From NCBI GenBank assembly GCA_934593275.1, contig CAKTQE010000069.1, forward strand, positions 1 through 9,953: DNA of 9,953 bases, in the 5' to 3' direction. The notes beneath the pieces were generated by a model. That model was not told the DNA's origin and did not search any database. It was given only the letters and a program-made list of their open reading frames with translations. Positions 1 to 6,244 of the stretch are shown here, piece after piece (position 1 is the first letter of the stretch; every line of letters starts with the position of its first letter). A program made the translations under genes and the position numbers. This DNA comes from an uncultured Oscillospiraceae bacterium. GTDB lineage: Bacteria; Bacillota; Clostridia; Oscillospirales; Oscillospiraceae.

Positions 1-58
1 AGGCGGCCAGAGACAGGATCATGCAGGCAGCCAGCAGCAAAGCGAGCAATTTTTTCAT
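1..58 (-). CDS. N-terminus of a secreted protein or lipoprotein (partial)
   Basis: Only the first 19 codons are inside the window; the gene continues past base 1. They read MKKLLALLLAACMILSLAA, a classic Sec signal peptide start: a Lys pair followed by a Leu/Ala-rich hydrophobic core. The LAAC stretch resembles a lipobox, so a lipoprotein such as an ABC solute-binding protein is possible, but the mature protein is not visible and no function can be assigned. The ATG at 58-56 is preceded by GGAGAA with a suitable spacing, and a TATAAT box lies about 50 bases upstream. It is transcribed away from the AraC/ABC operon terminator, in the same direction, as a separate unit. Confidence 0.75.
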   Translation of the reverse strand, partial: MKKLLALLLAACMILSLAA

Positions 59-108
59 GATACATCTTCTCCTTTTTGAAGTGGGGGGAGGTCATCCCCG
101 TTTGGAAT

Positions 109-137
109 ATTATATAGGAAGTAGTATCCAAAAGAAA
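109..137 (-). promoter_or_regulatory. Putative promoter of the partial secreted-protein gene
   Basis: On the minus strand a perfect TATAAT -10 box occupies 114-109. The -35 region at the right distance is T-rich (TTTCTT at 137-132) and matches the consensus poorly, so the promoter may need an activator. The leader between promoter and ATG is about 50 bases and carries the GGAGAA ribosome binding site. Confidence 0.5.
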
Positions 138-173
138 ACAGGAGAATCCTGCGATTGTTATAAAATATCTGTT

Positions 174-213
174 AAAAAGGCACAGCGGCCTTGAAAAGAA
201 CGCTGTGCCTTTT
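174..213 (-). terminator. Intrinsic terminator of the exporter/AraC operon
   Basis: A perfect 13-base-pair stem (175-187 with 201-213, core GGCACAGCG/CGCTGTGCC) encloses a 13-base loop. On the minus strand it is followed by a run of five T. It sits 21 bases past the stop of the AraC-type gene and separates that operon from the next minus-strand gene. Confidence 0.9.
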
Positions 214-234
214 GTGCATAATCAACAATGTATG

Positions 235-942
235 TCAATTCTTTGTAAAACAGGGGGAACGGCCGCTCTGATATTCCGAGGGAGAAATGCCCGTGGCCTT
301 TTTGAACGTGGCACTGAAATAGGCCACATCCCGGTAGCCCACCAGCTCCGCCACCTCATAGATTTTCCGGCGGCAGTCTGAAAGCAGCTCCATGGCCTTG
401 GTCATCCGCACCTGGGTCAGGTAGGCAATGACCGTGGAGCCGGTCTCTTTTTTGAACATATGGCTCAGGTGTCCTTCACTGAGCTGTAGGCTGCCCGCAA
501 TGGTGGCAATGCTGATGCCTGTATCGGCATAGTGCCGGGCAATGTAGGCCATGGCCTCCTGGACATATCTGTTTTGTCCCTGGGGCGTGGCGGCAAGCTC
601 CGGAGTCCGAAAGCGATCCAGGGACTCCAGAAGCTCCTGGGTGTCAAAGGGGGTGGTCAGATAGTCGTTGGCCCCCAGCCGCAGGGCTTGCAGCACCCAG
701 CGGTAGTTTTCCCGGGGGGCCGCCAGAATGCAGGGGGCCTTGCCGCCGGAGGAGCGGTAGTGAGATAGCAGCTCCAGGCCGTTACAGGCAGGAGGCTCCA
801 TGGCAAAGAAAATCAGGTCCGGGTCAGAAACCAGGGCTGTTTCCAAGGCTTCCGTGGTTCCGGGCAGGGAAGCCAGGGGGCTGCAGCCCAGGGCGGCCCA
901 GTTGACCTCCGGCAATGGCCCAATCAGAAGGATTTTCAGCAC
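235..942 (-). CDS. AraC-family regulator with degenerate receiver domain
   Basis: This 235-residue protein has an N-terminal response-regulator-like fold (residues 1-110) and a C-terminal AraC/XylS DNA-binding domain (about 125-228) with two helix-turn-helix motifs, around 143-166 (ISIATIAGSLQLSEGHLSHM) and 193-217 (IYEVAELVGYRDVAYFSATF). The receiver is recognisable from GLELL and LGANDYLTTPFD. However, the acidic pair after strand 1 is absent (LLIGPL), the phospho-acceptor Asp is Ala47 (FFAMEPP), and the conserved Lys before Pro is Thr97. Phosphorylation by a histidine kinase is therefore unlikely, and none is encoded nearby. The start is GTG at 942-940, overlapping the exporter stop by 7 bases, with GGAGG 4 bases upstream, so translation is probably coupled. 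It presumably regulates the exporter operon or its inducer response; that is inference. Confidence 0.85.
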   Translation of the reverse strand: MLKILLIGPLPEVNWAALGCSPLASLPGTTEALETALVSDPDLIFFAMEPPACNGLELLSHYRSSGGKAPCILAAPRENYRWVLQALRLGANDYLTTPFDTQELLESLDRFRTPELAATPQGQNRYVQEAMAYIARHYADTGISIATIAGSLQLSEGHLSHMFKKETGSTVIAYLTQVRMTKAMELLSDCRRKIYEVAELVGYRDVAYFSATFKKATGISPSEYQSGRSPCFTKN

Positions 943-2717
943 CGATCCTCCGCCCCTTTCAAATCTTCCAGGGCCAGGGCGTTCTGGGTGTTGTAGAGAC
1001 TTGCGTAAACACCGCCGGTTTTCAGCAGCTCCTCATGGGTGCCGCTTTCGGTGATCACACCGTCGGCAATGGAAATAATGCGGCTGGCGGAGCGGATGGT
1101 GCTGAGCCGGTGGGCAATGATCAGGGTGGTCCGGCCACGGCTCAGATTGTCAAAGGCCCGCTGGATTCTGGCCTCGGTCACGGAGTCCAGGGCGGAAGTG
1201 GCCTCATCCAGAATGAGGATGGGCGGGTCCATCAGGAAAATCCGGGCAATGGCCACCCGCTGCTTCTGGCCCCCGGAGAGCAGGGTGCCCCGCTCGCCCA
1301 CGTAGGTCTGGAAGCCCTGGGGCATGGCCTGGATGTCGGCGTAGATCTCCGCCCGCTTGGCGGCGGCAATGACCTCCTCGTCTGTGGCGTCCGGGCGGCC
1401 ATAGCGAATGTTTTCCAGAATGGTGTCCGCAAAGAGAAATACATCCTGCTGGACAATGCCGATGGTCTTGTGGAGACTATGCTGACGGATATGCCGCACG
1501 TCCACCCCGTCAATGGAAATGGAACCGGCGGACACGTCATAGAACCGGGGGATCAGCTGGCAAAGGGTGCTTTTGCCCCCGCCGGAGGGGCCAACAATGG
1601 CAATGGTCTCCCCAGGCTGCACATCCAGGGAAACATCGTGAAGCACCGGCAGGTTTCCGTCATAGGTAAAGCGGACGTGGTCTACCTGGATGCCGCCCTG
1701 GACGTTTTGAAGCTCCTGGGCATCCGGGGCATCCTGAATGGTGGGTTCGGTACCCATGATTTCCACAAAGCGGTTGAGACCCGCAAAGCCGTTGGCAAAA
1801 AGCTCCGAGAGGGTGGAGAGCTTCCGCATGGGGGTCACGAACGTGGCGATATAAAGACTGAATGTCAGCAGGTCCCGGTAGTCCATTTTGCCCTTTAGAA
1901 TCATCAGCCCGCCCAGGGCGATGACCACCACGTTCAAAGAGGTGAGAAACAGCTCCATGGTGCTGTTGAACCGGCCCATGGCCTTGTGGAAATTCCGCTT
2001 GGAGGACTTGTAAATGTCATTGGCGGCATCAAAACGCTGTGTTTCCAAATCCTCGTTGCCAAAGGCCTTGGCGGTGCGAATGCCGGACAGGCTGGACTCG
2101 ATTTCCGTATTGATGTGGCCGGTTTTCTGCTTGACCCCTTTGGAGACGCTGCCTAAACTCTTGCGCATGGACATAATGACCACCAGAAACACCGGCACCA
2201 GCACGGCCACCACCAGAGCCAGCTCCCAACGGATACAGGCCATGACGATCAGCGCGCCCAGAATGGTGATGGTGGAGGTCAGCACATCCTCCGGCCCGTG
2301 GTGGGCCAGTTCCGTCAGCTCAAACAAATCCGAGGTCAGGCGGCTCATCAGCTGACCGGTGCGGTTGGCATCGTAAAAGTCGAAGCTCATTTCCTGCATA
2401 TGGTGAAACAGGTCCGCCCGGATGTCCGCCTCCACCCGAATGCCAAAGGTGTGGCCGTAGTAGCAGACGATATAGTTGAGCCAACTCCGCAGAAAATAAA
2501 AAGCCAGACACCCGGCCATGAGGGTAAAGAAAATCCCATATTTTTCATTGGGCAGCAAATCATACAACGAAAGCCGGGTCACCAGCGGAAAAGCCAGGTC
2601 AATACAGGCAATTAGCATGGCGCAGGTGATGTCAATGGCAAACAGCCGCCGGTGATTCTTAAAATAATGCAGAAAAATAGCCAAGGGCTTTTTCTTCCGG
2701 TATTCTTCTGTGGTCAT
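936..2717 (-). CDS. ABC exporter, fused permease and ATPase (MsbA/LmrA-like)
   Basis: This 593-residue half-transporter has the usual length and order: a six-helix type 1 exporter membrane domain (about 20-310; hydrophobic segments near 27-46, 62-82, 145-160, 163-184, 254-274, 283-298) and a C-terminal nucleotide-binding domain (about 343-580). The ATPase motifs are intact: Walker A GPSGGGKST at 376-384, Q-loop Gln near 423, signature LSGGQ at 480-484, Walker B LILDE with catalytic Glu505, D-loop SALD and H-loop His536. With both sites canonical and no partner gene beside it, a homodimer is likely. The substrate is unknown; lipids, drugs and peptides are all exported by relatives. The ATG at 2717-2715 has an AAAGGAG site 10 bases upstream. 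It is the first gene of an operon with the AraC-type regulator. Confidence 0.93.
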   Translation of the reverse strand: MTTEEYRKKKPLAIFLHYFKNHRRLFAIDITCAMLIACIDLAFPLVTRLSLYDLLPNEKYGIFFTLMAGCLAFYFLRSWLNYIVCYYGHTFGIRVEADIRADLFHHMQEMSFDFYDANRTGQLMSRLTSDLFELTELAHHGPEDVLTSTITILGALIVMACIRWELALVVAVLVPVFLVVIMSMRKSLGSVSKGVKQKTGHINTEIESSLSGIRTAKAFGNEDLETQRFDAANDIYKSSKRNFHKAMGRFNSTMELFLTSLNVVVIALGGLMILKGKMDYRDLLTFSLYIATFVTPMRKLSTLSELFANGFAGLNRFVEIMGTEPTIQDAPDAQELQNVQGGIQVDHVRFTYDGNLPVLHDVSLDVQPGETIAIVGPSGGGKSTLCQLIPRFYDVSAGSISIDGVDVRHIRQHSLHKTIGIVQQDVFLFADTILENIRYGRPDATDEEVIAAAKRAEIYADIQAMPQGFQTYVGERGTLLSGGQKQRVAIARIFLMDPPILILDEATSALDSVTEARIQRAFDNLSRGRTTLIIAHRLSTIRSASRIISIADGVITESGTHEELLKTGGVYASLYNTQNALALEDLKGAEDRC

Positions 2718-2757
2718 GGACAGGAATCTCCTTTGTCAAATGAATTCTATTCAGAAC

Positions 2758-2786
2758 AGTATAACAGATTTTCACAAAAGTTGCAA
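2758..2786 (-). promoter_or_regulatory. Promoter of the ABC exporter operon
   Basis: On the minus strand TTGCAA (2786-2781) is followed after exactly 17 bases by TATACT (2763-2758), with a TG one base before the -10 box (extended -10). The predicted leader to the exporter ATG is about 35 bases. This looks like a vegetative sigma-A promoter. Confidence 0.8.
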
Positions 2787-2834
2787 AGAAATGTGGAAAA
2801 ATATTTTGAGTTGTGGTATGCTGGCAGGGGATAA

Positions 2835-2905
2835 AGTTGACAGTTGACAGTGGACAGTTGACAGTTATGTCCCAATTGACAATTGACAATGGACAATTGA
2901 CAATT
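2835..2905. repeat. Two adjacent 7-base tandem arrays
   Basis: Bases 2835-2866 hold four head-to-tail copies of a GTTGACA-type heptamer (third copy GTGGACA). Bases 2874-2905 hold AATTGAC, AATTGAC, AATGGAC, AATTGAC and a final AATT. In both arrays one copy has GG in place of TG. The second array recurs base for base at 9501-9532 in the same orientation, and a piece of the first recurs inverted at 3513-3527. The hypothetical peptides that read through it (NCPLSIVN-type) are artefacts of the repeat. Confidence 0.9.
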
Positions 2906-2975
2906 TTTGCAGGACGGACGTGTCCCTTTTGCGCCAACGTTCCGGTAAACCTGATATCTGAAAGCCCGGTACAAA

Positions 2976-3020
2976 AGCTTCCCCACTGGGGAAGCTGGCA
3001 GGGCGCAGCCCTGACTGATG
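2976..3020. repeat. Double-hairpin intergenic repeat
   Basis: There are two consecutive perfect hairpins: AGCTTCCCC/GGGGAAGCT (2976-2984 with 2988-2996, 3-base loop) and CAGGGC/GCCCTG (2999-3004 with 3008-3013, loop GCA), followed by ACTGATGAGG. From memory, this two-stem arrangement ending in TGAC-TGA(T)GAGG resembles a dispersed repeat family common in Oscillospiraceae intergenic DNA. It has no T-run, so it is not a good terminator, and no gene ends into it. Confidence 0.65.
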
Positions 3021-3076
3021 AGGCGCGGGGAAACTTTCAATGTTGCAAAAACAATGGGCGCAAAGGTATTATGCAA

Positions 3077-3361
3077 TGTAGGGGCGGCAACCTTGCCGCC
3101 CGCCACATTGGATGTATAACCTGTGGGGGTGAATGGTACAGCCAAAAACATGGTACACCCCCTGTAGCGGCGGCAATCTGCCGCCAACCGGCCCGCAGGG
3201 CCGGAATCGTGGTACGTTTGTATCCGCATCGTCCCACGGAGCCAGCCCCTCGCCGGGGCTGGATGGCGATGAATCATCGCCGCTACATTGGGTTCCGTAT
3301 ATTAGGTAATACCATTCAACCACACAGGTTATATTCGATACGTGGCGGGCGGCAGGTTGCC
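3077..3361. repeat. Palindromic hairpin-chain element, copy 1
   Basis: A MITE-like unit of about 285 bases. Its ends form imperfect 45-base inverted repeats (3094-3138 against 3310-3354, about 36 of 45 matching; shared cores TGCCGCCCGCCAC, ATAACCTGTG, TGAATGGTA). The interior is a chain of hairpins: 3083-3101, 3169-3185 (GGCGGCA/TGCCGCC), 3188-3204 (CCGGCCC/GGGCCGG), 3242-3262 (CCAGCCCC/GGGGCTGG) and 3265-3281 (GGCGATG/CATCGCC). No transposase and no credible reading frame is present. A second copy lies inverted at 9579-9896. Such an element could be mobilised in trans or be transcribed as a structured RNA; neither is shown here. Confidence 0.85.
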
Positions 3362-3508
3362 GATTGAATTATGGTGTGATTGCCCCCGGCAATCAATAGA
3401 TTTTGATTCGCTGCGCGAAGCACCACCCCTACGGCAATGTACAACGCTTTTCTCATTATTCAAACACAATACATGCTATAAACGTGTTGAAAATACGGCA
3501 TTTTGGAA
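3362..3508. other. Gene-free spacer with small hairpins
   Basis: I see no gene here. There is a perfect hairpin GATTGCC/GGCAATC with a CCC loop (3378-3394) and a further AATCAA/TTGATT stem (3391-3408). The stretch CACCCC..ACGCTTTT (about 3424-3451) has a loosely similar counterpart at 9719-9744 inside the second element copy. This suggests the whole block from 2835 to 3527 is built from repeat modules. Confidence 0.5.
3474..3482 (+). promoter_or_regulatory. Possible extended -10 promoter for the pseudouridine synthase
   Basis: TGCTATAAA fits an extended -10 element (TGn plus TATAAA), but no convincing -35 box lies 16-18 bases upstream. It would give a leader of about 85 bases, which includes the inverted heptamer remnant at 3509-3527. 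Confidence 0.35.
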
Positions 3509-3527
3509 CAATTGTCCACTGTCAACT
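3509..3527. repeat. Inverted remnant of the heptamer array
   Basis: The 15 bases 3513-3527 (TGTCCACTGTCAACT) are the exact reverse complement of part of the first array (2842-2856). The gene-free block 2835-3527 is therefore bounded by inverted copies of the same short repeat. Confidence 0.75.
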
Positions 3528-3575
3528 CGGAACGACATGACGGGTTGCAATACCAATAAATACAAGGAGACATCT

Positions 3576-4163
3576 ATGAAAATTTTTTATAAAACCCCGG
3601 ATTTGGTGGTCTGTCGGAAACCTGTGGGGGTGGACTCGGAAAAGGGGATGGTGGATCAGTTGGCCCAGGAGGTGGGCGGCTCTTTTTATCCCGTCCACCG
3701 GCTGGATTTGGGGGTGGGGGGGCTGATGGTCTTTGCCCGGAATAAACAGTCGGCGGCTGCATTAAGTGGGCTGATTGCCCAGGGGCAGCTGCAAAAGGAA
3801 TATTTAGCCCTGCTTCATGGCTGCCCGGAGGAGCCGGAGGGGTGTATGGAGGACCTTCTCTGGAAAGATAGCCGGAAAAACAAGGTCTTTGTGGTGAAAC
3901 GTCAGCGTGCCGGGGTCCGTCCGGCGGCTCTTCGGTATCGGGTGGTAGTGCCTGGGGCGGAGAGCCTGGTGCGGGTCTATCTGGAAACCGGACGGAGCCA
4001 TCAGATCCGGGTGCAGTTTGCCTCCCGGGGATTCCCCCTGGTGGGGGACCACAAATACGGCAGCCGCTCCCGGGAAACCCAGATACACCTCTTTTCCGCC
4101 GCCCTGGAATTCCCCTGGAAAGGGGAAAACCTGCGCTTTGAAGACAAGCCGGATTGGGCATAA
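3576..4163 (+). CDS. RluA-family RNA pseudouridine synthase, short form
   Basis: This 195-residue protein should isomerise uridine to pseudouridine in rRNA or tRNA. The family motifs are in order: HRLD at 41-44 with the catalytic Asp44 and then GVGGLMVFAR, KEYLALLHG at 74-82, GRSHQIRVQFA at 139-149, and GDHKYG at 157-162. It lacks an N-terminal S4 domain and is much shorter than RluC/RluD (about 300 residues), so the target uridine cannot be predicted. The Arg or polar residue usually after HRLD is Leu45, a mild deviation. The ATG at 3576 is chosen because AAGGAG lies 6 bases upstream. An in-frame extension back to 3342 runs through repeat DNA and is not credible. It stands alone and converges with the DUF2207-like gene. 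Confidence 0.9.
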   Translation: MKIFYKTPDLVVCRKPVGVDSEKGMVDQLAQEVGGSFYPVHRLDLGVGGLMVFARNKQSAAALSGLIAQGQLQKEYLALLHGCPEEPEGCMEDLLWKDSRKNKVFVVKRQRAGVRPAALRYRVVVPGAESLVRVYLETGRSHQIRVQFASRGFPLVGDHKYGSRSRETQIHLFSAALEFPWKGENLRFEDKPDWA

Positions 4164-4171
4164 AAGCATCA

Positions 4172-4206
4172 AAAAGCAGCGTCACGAAAAATGTGACGCT
4201 GCTTTT
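4172..4206. terminator. Bidirectional intrinsic terminator between convergent genes
   Basis: A perfect 14-base-pair stem, AAAAGCAGCGTCAC with GTGACGCTGCTTTT (4172-4185 and 4193-4206), has a 7-base loop and T-runs on both strands. It lies 8 bases after the pseudouridine synthase stop and 15 bases after the stop of the minus-strand membrane gene, so it can serve both. Confidence 0.92.
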
Positions 4207-4221
4207 GCGTAAAGGGATTGA

Positions 4222-5955
4222 TCATCGGAACCGAACGGCCAGCCATTTTTCCAGTTCCAGCTTTTTGGCCCGGTGGTCCATGCGGCTGACCAAATCTTTA
4301 TACAGGCTCTCCCAGTCCTCCACCTTTCTGGCCCCGTGGACACGGGTGGCGATATAGGGGCATTGGGGCAGCTTCCGCTTGCCGAAAGCCTGGGTAAAGG
4401 GATGCAGCACCCCCAGAGCCATGGCGTAGGGGGCCATGCGGAAATAGTATTCCGGGTCGGCGGCCAGCAGCCGCTGTACGTCCTGAGACGGCATGTGCTT
4501 CATGTAGTACCGCAGACCCCGAAGCTGGGCCACATCGTGGCGGTTCAAGTCCGTCCGCCGTCCGCCCCAGGCGGCGGGGAAGCCCAGGAGAATTTGCCCC
4601 AGACAGGCAACCAGAGGAATCCAGACTACTCCGGCAATCAGCCCCAGAATCAGCCAGACGGCCACAGAAATCCCCGCGGCCCAATAGCCGCTTTTGTTCC
4701 GGCTCATGGTGCAGAAAGCGGGCTTGTGAAGCTGCCAGGCGGTGACCACGGCGATGATGCCGAAAATCAGGCTCAATAGAATTTGCAGGGCCAGAATCGA
4801 GGTTATGTTCATGGCCAGACAGATGCCGCAGAACACCTGACTGACGCAGAGAATGTACCGGTAAATGTTCCGGCTCCGCTCTGTGGTTTTGCAGATGGCA
4901 CTTTCCCCGGGAATCATGGCGGCGGTGCGCCGCAGGGCCTTGGCGTAGGCCAGACTGGAAGCATCAATGACCCGCCGCTCTCCGAACAGCCCCCGGAAAG
5001 CCCGGACCTCAAAGAGACTGCGCTCGTTGCCCATGTCCATGCGCTTGTGCAAAAGAATGCGCCGCCCATCGGCCTGAATCAGAATGTAGCCCAGCTGCGC
5101 CCAGCCCAGAACCATCATGGTCAGGTCGCCGCCGTTTAAAAACAGGCGGCAGCCCAGTTCACCGGCGGTGACACCCTCCAAGGGGATGGTGCATTCCTCC
5201 CGGCGGGCGGGGAAGGTCCGCAGAAACAGCAGCCAGTAGAGAAGGGCCACGGCGGCGGTAATGCCCATGGGTATTAACTCCGGGTTGCCGGTGCGGTAGT
5301 AGGTGCTGACCCCCGGGAACATGGCGGGGGTGACTTTCAGACTCATGCTGACGGATTCATGGTCATTAAATCCGTTTTTGGTGCTGCCTGTCAGCATTTT
5401 TCCGTCAATCAGCAGATTCAGCTCCGAAGCCAGACCGTTCTGCCGGTAGGTGCTGTAAAAATCCGGGGTCAGGGGGTAGTTTTCAGGCAAAGTGATGGTG
5501 TAGGTCATGCTGCTGATGGGATAGGAAAAACCGCTGAGAATATCCAGGTTCAGATTCAGGGTGTCCTTGATCACAACACCCTTGTCATTGACGGCCACAG
5601 TGACCACCTTGGGCAGGGTATAGCTGATGGTGATTACAAAGTCGCCGCTTTGACCGCCGGTGACCTTGGTAAGGCTCACCATATTGTAGTTGCCGGACTT
5701 GCTGACGGCGGGGGAGCTGCCATTGAGGGTGATCCCCGTGGCCTTGGCAGGCAGGGGGAAAACCAGGTTGGCATCCGCCGTGTCCAGATGCAGGTTCATT
5801 TGCAGGGTCACCATGGCATCGCCGTCAATGTTGACGGTGCTGGTAAAGTCCACCCGGGTGGCGGCACTTTCCGCAGAGACGGGCAGGGCAAAACACAGCA
5901 GGGCCACGCAGCCCAGCACAAACGCCATGGAAAACAGCCTGATGATTCGCTTCAA
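4222..5955 (-). CDS. DUF2207-like membrane protein with signal peptide
   Basis: Predicted product of 577 residues, or 582 if the upstream ATG at 5970 is used (that numbering is used here). A Sec signal peptide (KRII, hydrophobic 12-29, likely cut after PVSA, residue 33) leads to an extracytoplasmic beta-rich domain of about 200 residues. A membrane helix (234-251), a cytoplasmic stretch, four further helices (about 371-388, 391-411, 430-449, 449-466) and a cytoplasmic tail follow. The tail motif GLRYYMKHM...LLAADPEYYFRMAPYAMALGV (485-521) is typical of the DUF2207/YciQ-like family, whose function is unknown. I prefer the TTG at 5955-5953, because GGAGG lies 8 bases upstream of it. The ATG has no well-spaced site and would add MEVPP before the signal peptide. 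It is monocistronic, with its own promoter at 6157-6185. Confidence 0.85.
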   Translation of the reverse strand: MKRIIRLFSMAFVLGCVALLCFALPVSAESAATRVDFTSTVNIDGDAMVTLQMNLHLDTADANLVFPLPAKATGITLNGSSPAVSKSGNYNMVSLTKVTGGQSGDFVITISYTLPKVVTVAVNDKGVVIKDTLNLNLDILSGFSYPISSMTYTITLPENYPLTPDFYSTYRQNGLASELNLLIDGKMLTGSTKNGFNDHESVSMSLKVTPAMFPGVSTYYRTGNPELIPMGITAAVALLYWLLFLRTFPARREECTIPLEGVTAGELGCRLFLNGGDLTMMVLGWAQLGYILIQADGRRILLHKRMDMGNERSLFEVRAFRGLFGERRVIDASSLAYAKALRRTAAMIPGESAICKTTERSRNIYRYILCVSQVFCGICLAMNITSILALQILLSLIFGIIAVVTAWQLHKPAFCTMSRNKSGYWAAGISVAVWLILGLIAGVVWIPLVACLGQILLGFPAAWGGRRTDLNRHDVAQLRGLRYYMKHMPSQDVQRLLAADPEYYFRMAPYAMALGVLHPFTQAFGKRKLPQCPYIATRVHGARKVEDWESLYKDLVSRMDHRAKKLELEKWLAVRFR

Positions 5956-5956
5956 A

Positions 5957-5968
5957 GGAGGTACCTCC
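5957..5968 (-). promoter_or_regulatory. Ribosome binding site inside a perfect palindrome
   Basis: GGAGGTACCTCC is a perfect 12-base palindrome whose first half is the consensus Shine-Dalgarno GGAGG, 8 bases from the TTG start. As RNA, the anti-SD half CCUCC could pair in trans or dimerise; a loop-less intramolecular hairpin is not possible. It decides the start codon of the DUF2207-like gene. Confidence 0.6.
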
Positions 5969-5972
5969 ATCC

Positions 5973-6140
5973 TTGAGGAAACTCTGAATAAATCGTCTGC
6001 GGTGGAGCGGCGAATCTTTTGCCCCCAGTCTGCGCTTCTAAAAGTGGGAAATACACAAAGTATTCCTCCACTTTTAGAATCTTGCCTGGAGCCAAAATCT
6101 TTCGCCGTCAGCTCTTGCCGATTTCATCAGAGCTTCCTTA
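5973..6140. repeat. Long imperfect inverted repeat in the predicted 5' leader
   Basis: The arms pair as follows. AGGAA 5976-5980 pairs with TTCCT 6134-6138. CTCTGAATAAATCG 5982-5995 pairs with 6119-6132 (12 of 14). GGCGAA..TTTTG near 6009-6021 pairs with CAAAA..TTCGCC near 6093-6106. The perfect TTCTAAAAGTGG 6036-6047 pairs with CCACTTTTAGAA 6068-6079, closing over GGAAATAC/GTATTCC. No transposase or convincing protein is inside. It may be a small MITE or a structured leader RNA; its position between promoter and ribosome binding site of the DUF2207-like gene allows either. Confidence 0.75.
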
Positions 6141-6156
6141 ACCCATAGTTTTCCCC

Positions 6157-6185
6157 ATTCTACCATGAAATCCAGGGGAAAGCAA
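6157..6185 (-). promoter_or_regulatory. Promoter of the DUF2207-like gene
   Basis: On the minus strand TTGCTT (6185-6180) and TAGAAT (6162-6157) are separated by 17 bases, with a TG forming an extended -10. Transcription would begin near 6150, which puts the entire inverted repeat in a leader of about 195 bases. Confidence 0.65.
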
Positions 6186-6207
6186 GAAAATCTTAGGGAA
6201 ATGCCAA

Positions 6208-6239
6208 GAAAATCCCTCCGGGAACCAAGGCCCGGAGGG
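6208..6239 (-). terminator. Intrinsic terminator after the decarboxylase-family gene
   Basis: Stem CCCTCCGGG (6214-6222) pairs with CCCGGAGGG (6231-6239) over an 8-base loop. On the minus strand it is followed by ATTTTC. It lies 5 bases past the stop codon and ends the SCIFF operon, just upstream of the next gene's promoter. Confidence 0.8.
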
Positions 6240-6244
6240 GAGAA

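Noticed and set aside
915..1898. 327-codon plus-strand open frame opposite the ABC exporter
   Set aside because: It is a shadow of the exporter gene: the opposite strand encodes all ABC motifs, and this frame is Gly-rich with no family resemblance and no ribosome binding site.
2835..2905. CRISPR-like array
   Set aside because: The units are 7 bases, directly adjacent, with no spacers and no cas genes.
2976..3020. Terminator of a plus-strand or minus-strand gene
   Set aside because: There is no T-run on either strand and no gene ends nearby; the exporter starts at 2717 and reads away.
2813..3367. 184-codon plus-strand frame across the first repeat block, and a similar minus-strand frame at 2747-3277
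   Set aside because: Both translate the heptamer arrays and hairpins (SQLTIDNGQLTI and NCQLSIVNC-type peptides), with no ribosome binding site. Repeats explain the open frames.
3342..3575. In-frame N-terminal extension of the pseudouridine synthase
   Set aside because: It runs through repeat DNA and lacks family similarity, while ATG 3576 has a well-placed AAGGAG and begins where the family domain begins.
5359..5976. 205-codon plus-strand frame opposite the DUF2207-like gene
   Set aside because: Low-complexity GQ/H-rich antisense translation of a gene whose own strand shows a signal peptide, helices and a conserved tail.
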